Shown: positions 50,075 to 59,268 of the stretch, one piece after another | Position numbering within the stretch: the stretch's first letter is position 1 | Layout: every line of letters begins with the position of its first letter | DNA from: Saliniradius amylolyticus | GTDB taxonomy: Bacteria > Pseudomonadota > Gammaproteobacteria > Enterobacterales > Alteromonadaceae | Direction of reading: 5' to 3' | Length of the DNA stretch: 64,000 bases | Assembly: GCF_003143555.1 (NCBI RefSeq) | Contig: NZ_CP029347.1 | Location: 2,728,001-2,792,000, forward strand | Program-made: the position numbers and the translations under genes | The notes under the pieces: model-generated | Told to the model about the DNA's origin: nothing | The model's database searches: none | The model's input: only the letters and a program-made list of their open reading frames with translations

Positions 50075-51231
50075 AGCGAGACCCGACTTAACAGATTAAG
50101 CTTATTATCGTAGCGACGCTCTTCGTCCTGGTAATCCGCGTATTGCCGCGCTTTTTTCAAATAGCGACGAGTGGCATCCATATTACCCAATTCGGCAAAA
50201 GCCCGAGCCAGGCCGAAGTAAAAGACATGCTTATTGCGATCCAGCTTTAATGCATCACGATAATGGTCAATAGCTTCCTTGGGATGGCTTTCATCCAGCG
50301 CGATCTCACCCAACAAGAAGTGATAATAAGGATTATCCTGCCGTTGCCGCTCAATCCGTGCCAACATAACTTCGGCCTGCTCATCGCGGCCGGTCATCTG
50401 ATAAAGCAGAGCCAGGTTTTCCAGTGCTGTGTGATTTGGTGCCAAATTCAACGCTTGGTGATAAGCGGCTTCTGCCTCACCCAGAAGATGATTATATCGA
50501 TACAGTACCCCTAGGTTTACCCAGCCCTCCGGTAACTCAGGATCGGTCATCAGGGCCCGCTTTAAATAGGCATAGGCCGTCACATAATCATCTTTCACCA
50601 GCGCATCGGCAGCCTTGTTGTTGTAAAACATGGCCAATACCCTTTGTTTGGAGATTTTCTCGCTTTCAAAAACATCACGATACTCCGAGGGGTCAAAATC
50701 TACCTCCAGTCCCGGACGGCTAAAGTACATATAACGACTATCATCGCCCGGATAAATGCGCAGATTCACATGGCCGTTTAGCAAACTGACGCCATCGCGC
50801 CGTTCCCAAAACTCCGGCACTTCCACCTGCTGGAAATGCACCTGCATACCGGCGTAATCAGCCAGGGCATAGGTCATTATGGTCATAGACAAGCAGTTAG
50901 CCTGGCCTTGAGCAAAGGTCTGCGAGGCAGTGTTATTGGCAGTGGAGTTATAGACCAAGTTCATATTGGCGCGGCCAAAAATGCCTTTTACCAGCTCCTG
51001 AACCTGCTCTTTCGGTGACTCAGCGTAACGTCGGCGTTGCTCAATAAACCGAACCATGGACGGTGAAATGGCGAAGACCTGCTCTTCAGTTTCGATAGCC
51101 ACCTCTTGATAGCCCTCAAAAAACCGATCCTGAAAGCCAGCGTCCATCTCAGCATAGCGGTGAGTGTTGGTGGTCTCACATCCCAGTAAAAAAACCAGCA
51201 GCACCCCTACAATCATAGGATGCGTCATCAT
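50071..51231 (-). CDS. TPR-repeat lipoprotein with a transglutaminase-like region
   Basis: 386 residues with a lipobox (LLGC, Cys about 18). The first half (about 60-190) resembles a transglutaminase-like or DUF1570-type papain-fold domain, with a Cys in GQANCLSMTIMTYALADYAG and a His in NGHVNLRIYPGDD. The second half (about 205-385) holds several TPR helices (YLKRALMTDPELPEGWVNLG, AYHQALNLAPNHTALENLAL). AGGAG precedes the ATG. Translational overlap with the M28 peptidase suggests a shared envelope role. The function is unknown. Confidence 0.75.
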   Translation of the reverse strand: MMTHPMIVGVLLVFLLGCETTNTHRYAEMDAGFQDRFFEGYQEVAIETEEQVFAISPSMVRFIEQRRRYAESPKEQVQELVKGIFGRANMNLVYNSTANNTASQTFAQGQANCLSMTIMTYALADYAGMQVHFQQVEVPEFWERRDGVSLLNGHVNLRIYPGDDSRYMYFSRPGLEVDFDPSEYRDVFESEKISKQRVLAMFYNNKAADALVKDDYVTAYAYLKRALMTDPELPEGWVNLGVLYRYNHLLGEAEAAYHQALNLAPNHTALENLALLYQMTGRDEQAEVMLARIERQRQDNPYYHFLLGEIALDESHPKEAIDHYRDALKLDRNKHVFYFGLARAFAELGNMDATRRYLKKARQYADYQDEERRYDNKLNLLSRVSL

Positions 51232-51348
51232 TATTCTCCTCTGTCTTGCCTATTGAGTATAGTGAAACAACGCTAAGCTGACGAAGACCCGCGTTAGCGA
51301 AACTCAAAGACACAGAAGATTGGACCGCCCGAGGAGTGATTTAATTCC

Positions 51349-51756
51349 TTATTCGGTCACAGCCATGAGCTGCTGCCCCAACCATTGTCTGGCAGAGGAT
51401 TCGTCGTCAAAATAGGCGTTGGGCAGTTTGGCCTGCTCATAGACCTTATCCCATATGCCTTTCACCAATGACGGGCAGCTACAGTCCAAAATGCGGATAG
51501 CCACCGCACACATCCCGGCGGCCTTGGAGCGGGCGATAGACTCCTGCAACAAATCCAGGGCATCGGCCGTCAACAGCACATCACCATTGAAGTTCATTAA
51601 TAGCCCCCAGGGTTGACCTGATAGTTGTTCGCGATAAGCGGCCACCTGTAGCTGATATTCTTGCAACAACTCAGCATTACCGGGCCCGTCGGCGTCGATC
51701 ACCAACAGCTCCGGTTCTGCACGGACCTGCACTCGTCCATGGGCCTGAAACTTCAT
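51349..51756 (-). CDS. Small STAS/SpoIIAA-like protein, hypothetical
   Basis: 135 residues, cytoplasmic and without membrane helices. The mixed alpha/beta pattern (VRAEPELLVIDADGPGN, PWGLLMNFNGDVLLT, AVAIRILDCSCPSLVKGIW) resembles SpoIIAA-like/STAS proteins often encoded singly in Alteromonadales. No catalytic motif is apparent. GGAGAAGTAGG precedes the ATG. It lies 36 bp after the ABC exporter gene and may share its transcript. Confidence 0.6.
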   Translation of the reverse strand: MKFQAHGRVQVRAEPELLVIDADGPGNAELLQEYQLQVAAYREQLSGQPWGLLMNFNGDVLLTADALDLLQESIARSKAAGMCAVAIRILDCSCPSLVKGIWDKVYEQAKLPNAYFDDESSARQWLGQQLMAVTE

Positions 51757-51792
51757 CCTACTTCTCCTTTACGGATTTTATCCACATTGCTC

Positions 51793-53622
51793 TTACTCGA
51801 GCCCCAGGAAACCTCCGGTCTGATGCGCCCAGAGCCGCGCATAGATGCCCTTACGGGCCAATAACTCCTGATGGGTGCCGGACTCCACAATCCGCCCTTG
51901 ATCCAGAACCACCAGACGATCCATCTTGGCAATCGTCGACAGGCGATGCGCGATGGCCAGCACCGTTTTATCATCCATCACCTTCTTCAGCCCATCCTGG
52001 ATCGCCGCTTCCACCTCTGAGTCCAATGCCGAGGTTGCTTCATCCAATACCAGTATAGGCGCATCTTTTAGCATCACTCGGGCGATAGCGATGCGCTGGC
52101 GCTGACCACCGGACAGTTTAACCCCGCGCTCGCCTACATGGGAGTCGTAACCGGTCCGACCATAGAGATCGGACAGATGCTGAATGAAACCATGGGCTTC
52201 GGCCCGACTGGAGGCCTGAATCACTTCCTCGTCGGTGCTATCCAGTCGCCCGTAACGAATGTTCTCTTTCACCGAACGGTGCAATAAAGAGGTATCCTGG
52301 GTCACCATACTGATATTGGCTCGCAGACTCTCCTGTGACACCTGACTGATATCCTGTCCGTCGATAAGAATACGGCCCGAATCCAGGTCATAAAAACGCA
52401 GCAGCAGATTCACCAACGTGGACTTACCGGCCCCGGAGCGCCCCACAATACCGATGCGCTCACCGGGCCTGATGGTGAGGTTAAGGTTTTCAAACACCGG
52501 ATTGCGGGCATCGTAATTAAAACACACATCCTGAAAACGGATTTCACCTTGAGAGACGTCCAGTTCGCGGGCGCCTGGCTTGTCGGTTACCGAAACCGGC
52601 TTGGCCAGAGTGTTCATACCATCTTGCACTGTGCCGATATTTTCAAACAGAGCCGAGACCTCCCACATCACCCACTGAGACATGCCGTTGATGCGCAGCA
52701 CCAGGCTCACTGCCACAGCAATATTGCCGGGGCTGGCGATACCTTCAAGCCACAGCGAGACCGCCAACGCACTGGTACTGAAGATCAACAGCGCATTGCT
52801 CAACCAGACGCACACGTTCAGCACCGTCACCAGACGCATCTGTGGGTAGACAGTGTGCAGAAACTCGTCCATGCCTTGCTGCGCATAGCTTTGCTCGGTT
52901 CGGGTATGCGCGAACAACTTGACGGTGGAGATATTGGTATAGCTGTCCACCACCCGTCCGGTCATCATGGAACGTGCGTCGGCCTGTGTCTGGGACACTT
53001 TCTTAAGACGTGGTAAAAGTACTCTTAAGATCAAACCATAGACCACCAGCCAAATCACCAGTGGCAGGCTCAGGCGCCAATCGATGGCGACGATAGTGAC
53101 CATGATGCTGATAAAGTACACCGCCATATAGACCATCAGGTCCAACATCTTGCGCACGGTTTCCCGCACCGACAACGCCGTTTGCATCACCTTGGTGGCA
53201 ATACGACCAGCGTATTCTTCATGGAAGAATGCCAGACTCTGCCCCAGCAAGTATCTATGCGCCTGCCAGCGAATACGCATGGGGAAATTAGCCATCACCG
53301 TCTGATGATTAATCAACGAGTGCAACATAATGGCCAATGGCAGGAATACCAGCACCACTGCGCCCATCCAGATCAGGCTGTTTTTTTCCTCCTGAATAAA
53401 GGTCTGGGGATCCCGGGTAGCGAACCAGTCCACTAACTGGCCCAGGTAGCTCACCAAACTGACTTCCAGCACCGCCACAATGGCACTTAGTATCGATAAA
53501 CCGAACAAGGCGCGACGGGAGCCTTTGGCATAATGCCAACAAAAGGCCAAGAGGTTTTTTGGCGGCGCCTCAGGCGCCGATTCCGGGAAGGGATCGATGC
53601 GGCGTTCAAACCACGAAAACAT
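51793..53622 (-). CDS. ABC exporter, fused permease and ATPase (MsbA-like)
   Basis: 609 residues of a homodimeric type IV exporter: six predicted membrane helices in the first ~330 residues, then the ATPase. The Walker A motif is GRSGAGKST, the ABC signature LSGGQRQR and Walker B VLDEATSALD, and the switch His lies in IAHRLST. The substrate is unknown. Similar proteins export lipids or drugs. AGGAG precedes the ATG. The N-terminus MFSWFERRIDPFPESAPEAP is an extra cytoplasmic leader seen in a subgroup of such exporters. It lies 8 bp downstream of the dbpA stop and is probably co-transcribed. Confidence 0.9.
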   Translation of the reverse strand: MFSWFERRIDPFPESAPEAPPKNLLAFCWHYAKGSRRALFGLSILSAIVAVLEVSLVSYLGQLVDWFATRDPQTFIQEEKNSLIWMGAVVLVFLPLAIMLHSLINHQTVMANFPMRIRWQAHRYLLGQSLAFFHEEYAGRIATKVMQTALSVRETVRKMLDLMVYMAVYFISIMVTIVAIDWRLSLPLVIWLVVYGLILRVLLPRLKKVSQTQADARSMMTGRVVDSYTNISTVKLFAHTRTEQSYAQQGMDEFLHTVYPQMRLVTVLNVCVWLSNALLIFSTSALAVSLWLEGIASPGNIAVAVSLVLRINGMSQWVMWEVSALFENIGTVQDGMNTLAKPVSVTDKPGARELDVSQGEIRFQDVCFNYDARNPVFENLNLTIRPGERIGIVGRSGAGKSTLVNLLLRFYDLDSGRILIDGQDISQVSQESLRANISMVTQDTSLLHRSVKENIRYGRLDSTDEEVIQASSRAEAHGFIQHLSDLYGRTGYDSHVGERGVKLSGGQRQRIAIARVMLKDAPILVLDEATSALDSEVEAAIQDGLKKVMDDKTVLAIAHRLSTIAKMDRLVVLDQGRIVESGTHQELLARKGIYARLWAHQTGGFLGLE

Positions 53623-53630
53623 GCAGGCTC

Positions 53631-55010
53631 CTATTTGAGTTTGGTCGCTTTAACGCGCTTGCCTTTGACCTTACCTTCACGAAACTGGGCCAGAGCGCGT
53701 TTCACACTGCGTTGCTTCACCGCCACATATGCATGGTTGGCGGCGACTTTGATATCACCCAGATCTTCGGCGGGAATGTCCGCCTGCTGAGTCAGGGTGC
53801 CGACGATGTCGCCGGGCCGGATCTTGCTTTTCTTACCGGCGTTAAGCTGCAAGGTCACATAGGGCGCAGGCAGGATATTACGGCGATTGAAGCGCACCTG
53901 CGTAATACGCTTCTCGGGAAGCGTTTGATCCAAATGATCCTCAATCACCTCCAGCAGGCGCCGCTCGGATTCGTCAAATAAGCTGATGGCCATTCCCGTT
54001 GCTTCGGCCCGCCCGGTACGGCCAATACGGTGAATATGGGTATCGGCATTGGCGCTCATCTGCGCGTTCACGACAAGACCAACTCCACTGATATCAAGGC
54101 CTCTGGCTGCAACATCCGTAGCCACCAGCACCGTTGCACTGCCATTGGAAAACCGCACCAGTGCGGCCTGACGTTGATGCTGCTCCATATCTCCCTGAAG
54201 CTCTGCCACCGAGAAGCCTTGCTGAGCCAACTCGTCAGCCAGTTCGGCACAATCCTTCTTGGTATTGCAAAACACCATGGCCGAGTCTGGGGTGAAATGA
54301 GTTAACAGGTTGATCACCGCCTGCCAGCGAAACTCAGGCTCAATTTTGTAGCACCACTGCTGAATCTTGTGTTCCTGATGTACAGGTTCCAGGCGCACCC
54401 GCTTGGGCTGGTGCTGCAACCGGGCCGATATCTTCTCAATATCCTGCGGATAAGTGGCTGAGAACAGCAATGTCTGATGCTGGACAGGTAAGTGCTCACT
54501 GACGGCAATAATCTCATCCCGAAAGCCCATATCCAGCATCCGGTCGGCCTCATCCAGCACAAACTGGTGGCATAAGGACAGGTCCAGCTTGCGCTTACTG
54601 AGCAGATCCTGAACCCGCCCGGGAGTGCCCACAACGATGTGCGCCCCGCTTTGCAGCGATTTGATCTGAGGGCCGATGGCCTCACCACCGTACACCGCTA
54701 ATACTCTTAAATTAGCCAGAGAGCGTCCCAGACGCCGCAGCTCTTCGGACACTTGCTCGGCAAGCTCACGGGTGGGACAGAGCACCAGAGCCTGCACCTC
54801 GCGCGGCTCTATATGAATAGCGTTAAGCAGGGCGAGGCCAAAGGCGGCGGTCTTACCGCTGCCCGTTTGTGCCTGAGCCAACATATCGTGCCCCTCCAGC
54901 ATCGCCGGTAAGCTTTGCTGCTGAATAGGGGTCATTCGTTGATATTCCAGCCTCTCCAGACTGCTTTTGAGCTCAGGTTTTAATGGCAACTGAGAAAATA
55001 ACTGCGACAT
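53631..55010 (-). CDS. dbpA: ATP-dependent RNA helicase DbpA
   Basis: DEAD-box helicase for 23S rRNA maturation, 459 residues from the ATG at 55010 (E. coli 457). The Q motif is MTPIQQQSLPAML, motif I AQTGSGKT, motif II DEAD in FVLDEADRMLDMGF, and motif VI HRIGRTGR. The C-terminal ~75 residues form the RNA-recognition-like domain that targets hairpin 92 (KKSKIRPGDIVGTLTQQADI, RSVKRALAQFREGKVKGKRV). AGGA lies upstream of the chosen start, and longer readings are unsupported. It is divergent from the channel gene. Confidence 0.95.
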   Translation of the reverse strand: MSQLFSQLPLKPELKSSLERLEYQRMTPIQQQSLPAMLEGHDMLAQAQTGSGKTAAFGLALLNAIHIEPREVQALVLCPTRELAEQVSEELRRLGRSLANLRVLAVYGGEAIGPQIKSLQSGAHIVVGTPGRVQDLLSKRKLDLSLCHQFVLDEADRMLDMGFRDEIIAVSEHLPVQHQTLLFSATYPQDIEKISARLQHQPKRVRLEPVHQEHKIQQWCYKIEPEFRWQAVINLLTHFTPDSAMVFCNTKKDCAELADELAQQGFSVAELQGDMEQHQRQAALVRFSNGSATVLVATDVAARGLDISGVGLVVNAQMSANADTHIHRIGRTGRAEATGMAISLFDESERRLLEVIEDHLDQTLPEKRITQVRFNRRNILPAPYVTLQLNAGKKSKIRPGDIVGTLTQQADIPAEDLGDIKVAANHAYVAVKQRSVKRALAQFREGKVKGKRVKATKLK

Positions 55011-55096
55011 AAGAGTATTTCCTAAAGAACACGCCCTAATGACGCGCTTGCAAATTCGGGCAAAGCCCATATTCTAACACGCCAGTCAGAACTCTC

Positions 55097-55981
55097 TTGT
55101 GGAAAACCTCTGTGACGTCTCAACATGCCGATATAGCCGGAGTCCCTGCTTCACGCACGCCTCTCATTCGCCTGGTGGAAAGCCGCTGGTTCAACCGCTT
55201 AATTATGGCTCTGATCATCATCAACGCGGTCACGCTGGGCCTTGAAACCGAGCTGGCTTATCACCCGACATGGGGCTCGATGCTCTACTGGCTGGATAAA
55301 GCCTTTCTCAGCGTATTTACCATCGAAGTTGCACTGAAATTAGTGGCTTACCGGCAGCGCTTTTTTTCCTCAGGCTGGAACTGGTTTGATTTCATTATCG
55401 TTGGAGCCTCTTGGCTGCCCGCCAGTGGCCCCTTGGCGGTGTTACGTGCATTCCGGATTTTCCGGGTTTTGCGTTTATTCTCCGTGGTACCGCAAATGCG
55501 CAAGGTTATCGGCGCACTGGGGCATTCCCTGCCCGGCATCGGTTCGATTTTAAGCGTGCTGGGGATACTGTTTTATGTCTCTGCGGTGTTGGTGACTAAA
55601 CTTTTCGGCCAACACCCGGACCCAAACATGCAGGAGTGGTTCGGTACCATAGGAGCCTCAGCCTATACCCTGTTCCAGATTATGACACTGGAGAGCTGGT
55701 CCATGGGCATTGTCCGCCCCACCATGGAGTTGTTCCCATACTCTTGGCTGTTCTTTGTGCCCTTTATCATCGTGACCAGTTTTGCGGTATTAAACCTGTT
55801 TATCGGTATCATCGTGGATGCCATGCAGGTAATGCAGGATGAAGAAAAGGCCGAACACCCGGAAACCCAACCCGCCAGCAAAGAAGATATGGTCGCGCTG
55901 CAACAGCAGCTTATTGAACTGCGTCGCCTACTGGAGGCTGATAGCGGTCAAGCGGCGTCGAAGCCTGGGACCAGAGATTGA
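55097..55981 (+). CDS. Bacterial voltage-gated sodium channel (NaChBac family)
   Basis: Tetrameric inner-membrane channel of 294 residues with S1-S6. The selectivity filter is TLESWSM, equivalent to TLESWAS in NaChBac. The S4 sensor contains regularly spaced arginines (LRAFRIFRVLRLFSVV), and S6 ends in NLFIGIIVDAMQVM. The C-terminal helix (DMVALQQQLIELRRLLEA) should form a coiled-coil tetramer. The start is uncertain: a TTG at 55097 or a GTG at 55112. Its last 71 bases overlap the convergent binding-protein gene at 55911. Confidence 0.92.
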   Translation: MWKTSVTSQHADIAGVPASRTPLIRLVESRWFNRLIMALIIINAVTLGLETELAYHPTWGSMLYWLDKAFLSVFTIEVALKLVAYRQRFFSSGWNWFDFIIVGASWLPASGPLAVLRAFRIFRVLRLFSVVPQMRKVIGALGHSLPGIGSILSVLGILFYVSAVLVTKLFGQHPDPNMQEWFGTIGASAYTLFQIMTLESWSMGIVRPTMELFPYSWLFFVPFIIVTSFAVLNLFIGIIVDAMQVMQDEEKAEHPETQPASKEDMVALQQQLIELRRLLEADSGQAASKPGTRD

Positions 55982-56762
55982 TAATCCCCTCGGTCAGATC
56001 CATGTGCAGCTTCATGCCGTATTGGTTCTGATAGATCGTTTCCCAGCGCTGGGCCATCTTACGGTAATGAGTACTGTTTTTATAAACTCTGGCCGCCTGC
56101 TGCCAGCGCTGAGCCACTCTGGCGTCGACACCGTGTTTTGGCATGGCCATATAACTGGTGACGGTTTGGTGTTGGTAGACGGAGTGCATGGCACCGCAGG
56201 CTAACTGCCTGGCTCGGCAAAAGTGGGCAATCCCCGCCGGTGAGAAGAACAAGCGCTCGACTCGTCCTAATACCAGGGCCTCTACCGCCTGGGCCCAGTG
56301 GGTATAAGAAACGATGTTATCCAGCCCGGCCTCAATCAGTAGCTGCTCGCGAAAGTCGCTGCGCTCTACACCAATTAAAGCCTCAGCCTGAAGTTCTTCA
56401 AGCCGTGAGAACGTTTTCTCGGGCGGGGTCAATTGATAGACGCCGTGAACATTTCGGCTAAGCGGTGTAATCCAGAAAAAGTCGTCTTCACGCTCGTCGG
56501 TGCGTACCACGGAAAACGCCAGAATGTCTTTATCGTGTGCGGCCCGATAGTAAACCCGGGCCCAGGGGTTAATCTCGATATCAGACTGGTTACCTAACCG
56601 CTCTTGCAGCGCACGGGTAAGCTGCACCAGATAACCATCCAGCTCCCCTTGTGCGTTATAGTAGGTAAAGGGCGGCTCTTCGCCGGTCACTATACTCACG
56701 TCGGCTGCGGCGCTCACCGTGGTAAGCGCCAGCAACAATAACGCCAGCCGCCGGAGCTTCAT
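55911..56762 (-). CDS. Periplasmic solute-binding-like protein (SBP_bac_3 type)
   Basis: 283 residues with a signal peptide ending near VSAAA. It resembles the amino-acid-type binding-protein family: VSIVTGEEPPFTYYNAQGEL followed by DGYLVQLTRALQERL, and FFWITPLSRNVHGVYQL. There are no adjacent ABC-permease genes, so it may be an orphan sensor or chaperone-like receptor. It begins 2 bp after pyrC, but I see no clear ribosome site of its own. Its 3' end overlaps the channel gene by 71 bp in the convergent direction. Confidence 0.75.
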   Translation of the reverse strand: MKLRRLALLLLALTTVSAAADVSIVTGEEPPFTYYNAQGELDGYLVQLTRALQERLGNQSDIEINPWARVYYRAAHDKDILAFSVVRTDEREDDFFWITPLSRNVHGVYQLTPPEKTFSRLEELQAEALIGVERSDFREQLLIEAGLDNIVSYTHWAQAVEALVLGRVERLFFSPAGIAHFCRARQLACGAMHSVYQHQTVTSYMAMPKHGVDARVAQRWQQAARVYKNSTHYRKMAQRWETIYQNQYGMKLHMDLTEGIINLWSQASTPLDRYQPPVGDAVQ

Positions 56763-56764
56763 GA

Positions 56765-57796
56765 TTATTTCAGCTGCCAGTTCACCGTCTGACCGGCAAA
56801 GAAAGGCACAATGGGTTCACCATTGGGCAGGGTGATCTCATCAGGCACCTGCCAGGGCTCGCGCACCAGAGTTACGCTGCCCTCATTACGGGGCAGGCCG
56901 TAGAAATCGGCGCCGTGTTCGCTGGCAAAGCCCTCCAGCTTATCCAGGGCATTGAGCTCTTCGAACACCTGAGCATACAACTCCAACGCCGACCAGGCAC
57001 TGTAGCAACCAGCGCAGCCACAGTCCGATTCTTTACGATGTTTGGCGTGAGGAGCCGAGTCGGTGCCTAAGAAGAACTTGCTATTCCCCGTGGCCACCAT
57101 TTCGCGCAGTGCTTGCTGATGAGTATTGCGTTTTAACACCGGCAAGCAATAGTTGTGGGGACGAATCCCACCCACCAGCAGGTCATTACGGTTTAACAAC
57201 AGATGCTGCGGGGTAATGGTGGCCGCCACGCGCTCCGGTGCGCTGGCCACAAACTCCACCGCATCTTTGGTGGTAATGTGTTCAAACACCACCTTCAGAT
57301 TGGCAATACTATCGACGATACGCTTGAGGTGAGTGTCGATAAAGGCTTTTTCCCGATCGAAGATGTCGATGTCGGCACTGGTGACCTCACCATGAATCAA
57401 CAGCAACATACCCTCGTCGGCCATAACCTCAAACACGGGGTACAGCTCATCGAGCGCAGACACCGCCGCATCCGAGTTGGTCGTGGCGCCAGCGGGATAA
57501 AGCTTTGCAGCCACAACGCCGTTTTGCTTGGCTTCTCGGATATCCTCAGCGGTGGTGTTGTTGGTCAGATACAACGTCATTAACGGTTCGAAGGTGCTGC
57601 CCTCAGGACGCGCCGTCAGGATCTGCTCCCGGTACTCATTGACCATCTGCGTACTGGTGACCGGTGGGATCAGGTTAGGCATCACAATGGCTCGCTGGAA
57701 GCAGCGTGCCGTGGCCGGCACGGTCTCAGGCAGCATGTCACCATCGCGAAAATGCAGGTGCCAGTCATCGGGAGTACGCAAGGTCAGTTGGTCCAT
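56765..57796 (-). CDS. pyrC: Dihydroorotase (class II, PyrC)
   Basis: Pyrimidine-biosynthesis enzyme that closes carbamoyl-aspartate to dihydroorotate. About 343 residues from the ATG at 57796 (E. coli 348). Zinc ligands are in DDWHLHFRDGDML, the conserved carboxylated Lys is in VVAAKLYPAGATTNSD, and HGEVTSADIDIFDREKAF, KVVFEHITTKDAVEF and GTDSAPHAKHRKES are all typical. GAGGA sits close to the start. It shares a tight junction with the downstream binding protein. The lipocalin gene lies 40 bp upstream. Confidence 0.96.
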   Translation of the reverse strand: MDQLTLRTPDDWHLHFRDGDMLPETVPATARCFQRAIVMPNLIPPVTSTQMVNEYREQILTARPEGSTFEPLMTLYLTNNTTAEDIREAKQNGVVAAKLYPAGATTNSDAAVSALDELYPVFEVMADEGMLLLIHGEVTSADIDIFDREKAFIDTHLKRIVDSIANLKVVFEHITTKDAVEFVASAPERVAATITPQHLLLNRNDLLVGGIRPHNYCLPVLKRNTHQQALREMVATGNSKFFLGTDSAPHAKHRKESDCGCAGCYSAWSALELYAQVFEELNALDKLEGFASEHGADFYGLPRNEGSVTLVREPWQVPDEITLPNGEPIVPFFAGQTVNWQLK

Positions 57797-57836
57797 GAAA
57801 TCCTCAATCAAACAAAATCAGTCTGTTCTTATTTTA

Positions 57837-58382
57837 TCAGGGATTGGTCTTAGCCGCAGTAGCGTCGTTAGAATGCTGAACCCAGATAAGTTGCTCGGTG
57901 GCATAGCCAAGTTGACGGGCCTTACTAACCAGAGACTGCTTGATGCCATCGTCTAACTGTGGCTCGCGGGCCAGTATCCATAAATATTCGCGATCCGGCC
58001 CGCTGACCAGCGCATAGCGATAATGGTCCTTATCCAGTTCGACGATCACATACGCCCCATAAAACGGCCCGAAGAAGGACACCTTCAAATGGCCGACATC
58101 CGGCGACTGAACAAAGTAGGCTTTGCCTTCGGCTTGTTCCCATTGCTCTGTTTGTACATTAAAGCCTCGGTTAAGTACCCTAACTCCCCCATCGTCTTTA
58201 AGACGATAATCGGCCGTGACCTGTTGCAGATCTTCTTCAAAAGAATGAGGGAGGCGGGCGACTTCGTACCATTTGCCCAGATAGCGACTCAGCTCAAAAC
58301 CGGTGACCGGCTTGACGCCTTCAGGCACCGAGGTGCAACCAGTTACCAGCACAGCCAGTACCAACGCGATAATATTTTTCAT
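57837..58382 (-). CDS. blc: Bacterial lipocalin (Blc-like) lipoprotein
   Basis: Outer-membrane lipoprotein that binds fatty acids or lysophospholipids during envelope stress. 181 residues (E. coli Blc 177). The lipobox is VTGC. Lipocalin motifs are YLGKWYEVARLPHSFE (the G-x-W signature), GKAYFVQ and PDREYLWILAREPQLDD. AAAGGAG precedes the ATG. The C-terminal tail (HSNDATAAKTNP) is an unusual low-complexity extension. Confidence 0.93.
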   Translation of the reverse strand: MKNIIALVLAVLVTGCTSVPEGVKPVTGFELSRYLGKWYEVARLPHSFEEDLQQVTADYRLKDDGGVRVLNRGFNVQTEQWEQAEGKAYFVQSPDVGHLKVSFFGPFYGAYVIVELDKDHYRYALVSGPDREYLWILAREPQLDDGIKQSLVSKARQLGYATEQLIWVQHSNDATAAKTNP

Positions 58383-58455
58383 AGCCCTCTCCTTTGTATT
58401 GCCGCCAACAAGATTCCGCCGTTAGGGGAAAACGGATCACAAAGCACTACCTGAT

Positions 58456-58794
58456 TCAGTGTCCGGCCAGGCGACGACTCCAGTTTCCACCCTGTTCACG
58501 TTCACAAGCCTGTTCACTGTCCCACTGAATCTGTTTATCTGGCTGAGGCAGCCGGATATCTATGTCCTTTAAAACCCCGACGACCAAGGTATGCAGCTGC
58601 GACAACGCCTGTGAGTCTTCTAAGTGCTGATCGGTGCTGAATACACAGATCACAACCAGGCTATCGGGGAAATTCTGGTAATTCACTTTATGGGTCAGCC
58701 ACTGAAATCCCTCGACACTATCGAGGGCGCTTTCACATGCCTGAGTCAACGCCTTACGTATGGCGTTATTGCGCTTCTTATCGGTTTTGCGCAT
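58456..58794 (-). CDS. Conserved hypothetical protein
   Basis: 112 residues, cytoplasmic, starting MRKTDKKRNNAIRKALTQAC and containing EGFQWLTHKVNYQNFPDS and IQWDSEQACEREQGGNWSRR. Similar short proteins are found in Shewanella and Alteromonas, where I recall them as often labelled Fis-family regulators without good reason. I see no helix-turn-helix. Its function is unknown. The ribosome site is weak. Confidence 0.65.
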   Translation of the reverse strand: MRKTDKKRNNAIRKALTQACESALDSVEGFQWLTHKVNYQNFPDSLVVICVFSTDQHLEDSQALSQLHTLVVGVLKDIDIRLPQPDKQIQWDSEQACEREQGGNWSRRLAGH

Positions 58795-58950
58795 AGCAAT
58801 ATGTGCTCTCGCTGTGATTCAAAAGGCCAAGGTCGCGTATTTACAGCTGTAACTCAAGTTATTCGCATGCAACATCAAGGAATCAGGGCTGTCGCCAACA
58901 GGCGACAGTCGCAAGGTAGGCGAGTCGTGTAATTAGACATTATGACCGTC
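58795..58950. other. Intergenic stretch without a gene
   Basis: I see no supported reading frame, RNA or terminator here. It leads into the left hairpin of repeat copy D. Confidence 0.3.
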
Positions 58951-59215
58951 ATGCCTGCCAACGAGCAGGCATCCATGACCAGGGAAATATTGGCAGAGTG
59001 GGTACCTGCATTCAGACATATGTTCTGACATATCCCTCGATATTTGCATTGTCACCCCTCCATGAGACGATATTCCAGCTTGGACATCGCCGCTCCTGTA
59101 TTTGTGACATACGCCCCGACATATCCCTCGAATTGCTCCTGGCGTTCAAAACATATGTTCTGACATATCCCTCGAATTGCTCCTGCATTCGAGGGATACC
59201 GTCCATCCCTGGACA
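58951..59215. repeat. Mosaic intergenic repeat, copy D
   Basis: It begins with a hairpin, ATGCCTGC-CAACGA-GCAGGCAT (58951-58972). TGACATATCCCTCGA occurs at about 59027 and 59161, GACATATCCCTCGAATTGCT at 59119 and 59162, and TGGACATCGCCGCTCCTG at 59081. The last unit forms ATCCCTCGAA and TTCGAGGGAT, an exact 10-bp stem, then CCGTCCATCCCTGGACAT runs into the terminator. It is more degraded and longer than copies A-C. Confidence 0.85.
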
Positions 59216-59245
59216 TAAAAAAGCCCCGCGAGGCGGGGCCAAAAA
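59216..59245 (-). terminator. Rho-independent terminator of the DUF4382 gene
   Basis: On the minus strand GCCCCGC, loop CTC and GCGGGGC are followed by TTTTTT, about 25 bp beyond the stop codon. Confidence 0.9.
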
Positions 59246-59268
59246 CTCTCAGGGAGAGGGACAAAAAG

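Noticed and set aside
59012-59264. Small minus-strand frames in repeat copy D
   Set aside because: Same cause: repeat sequence plus terminator read in frame, with no start signal.
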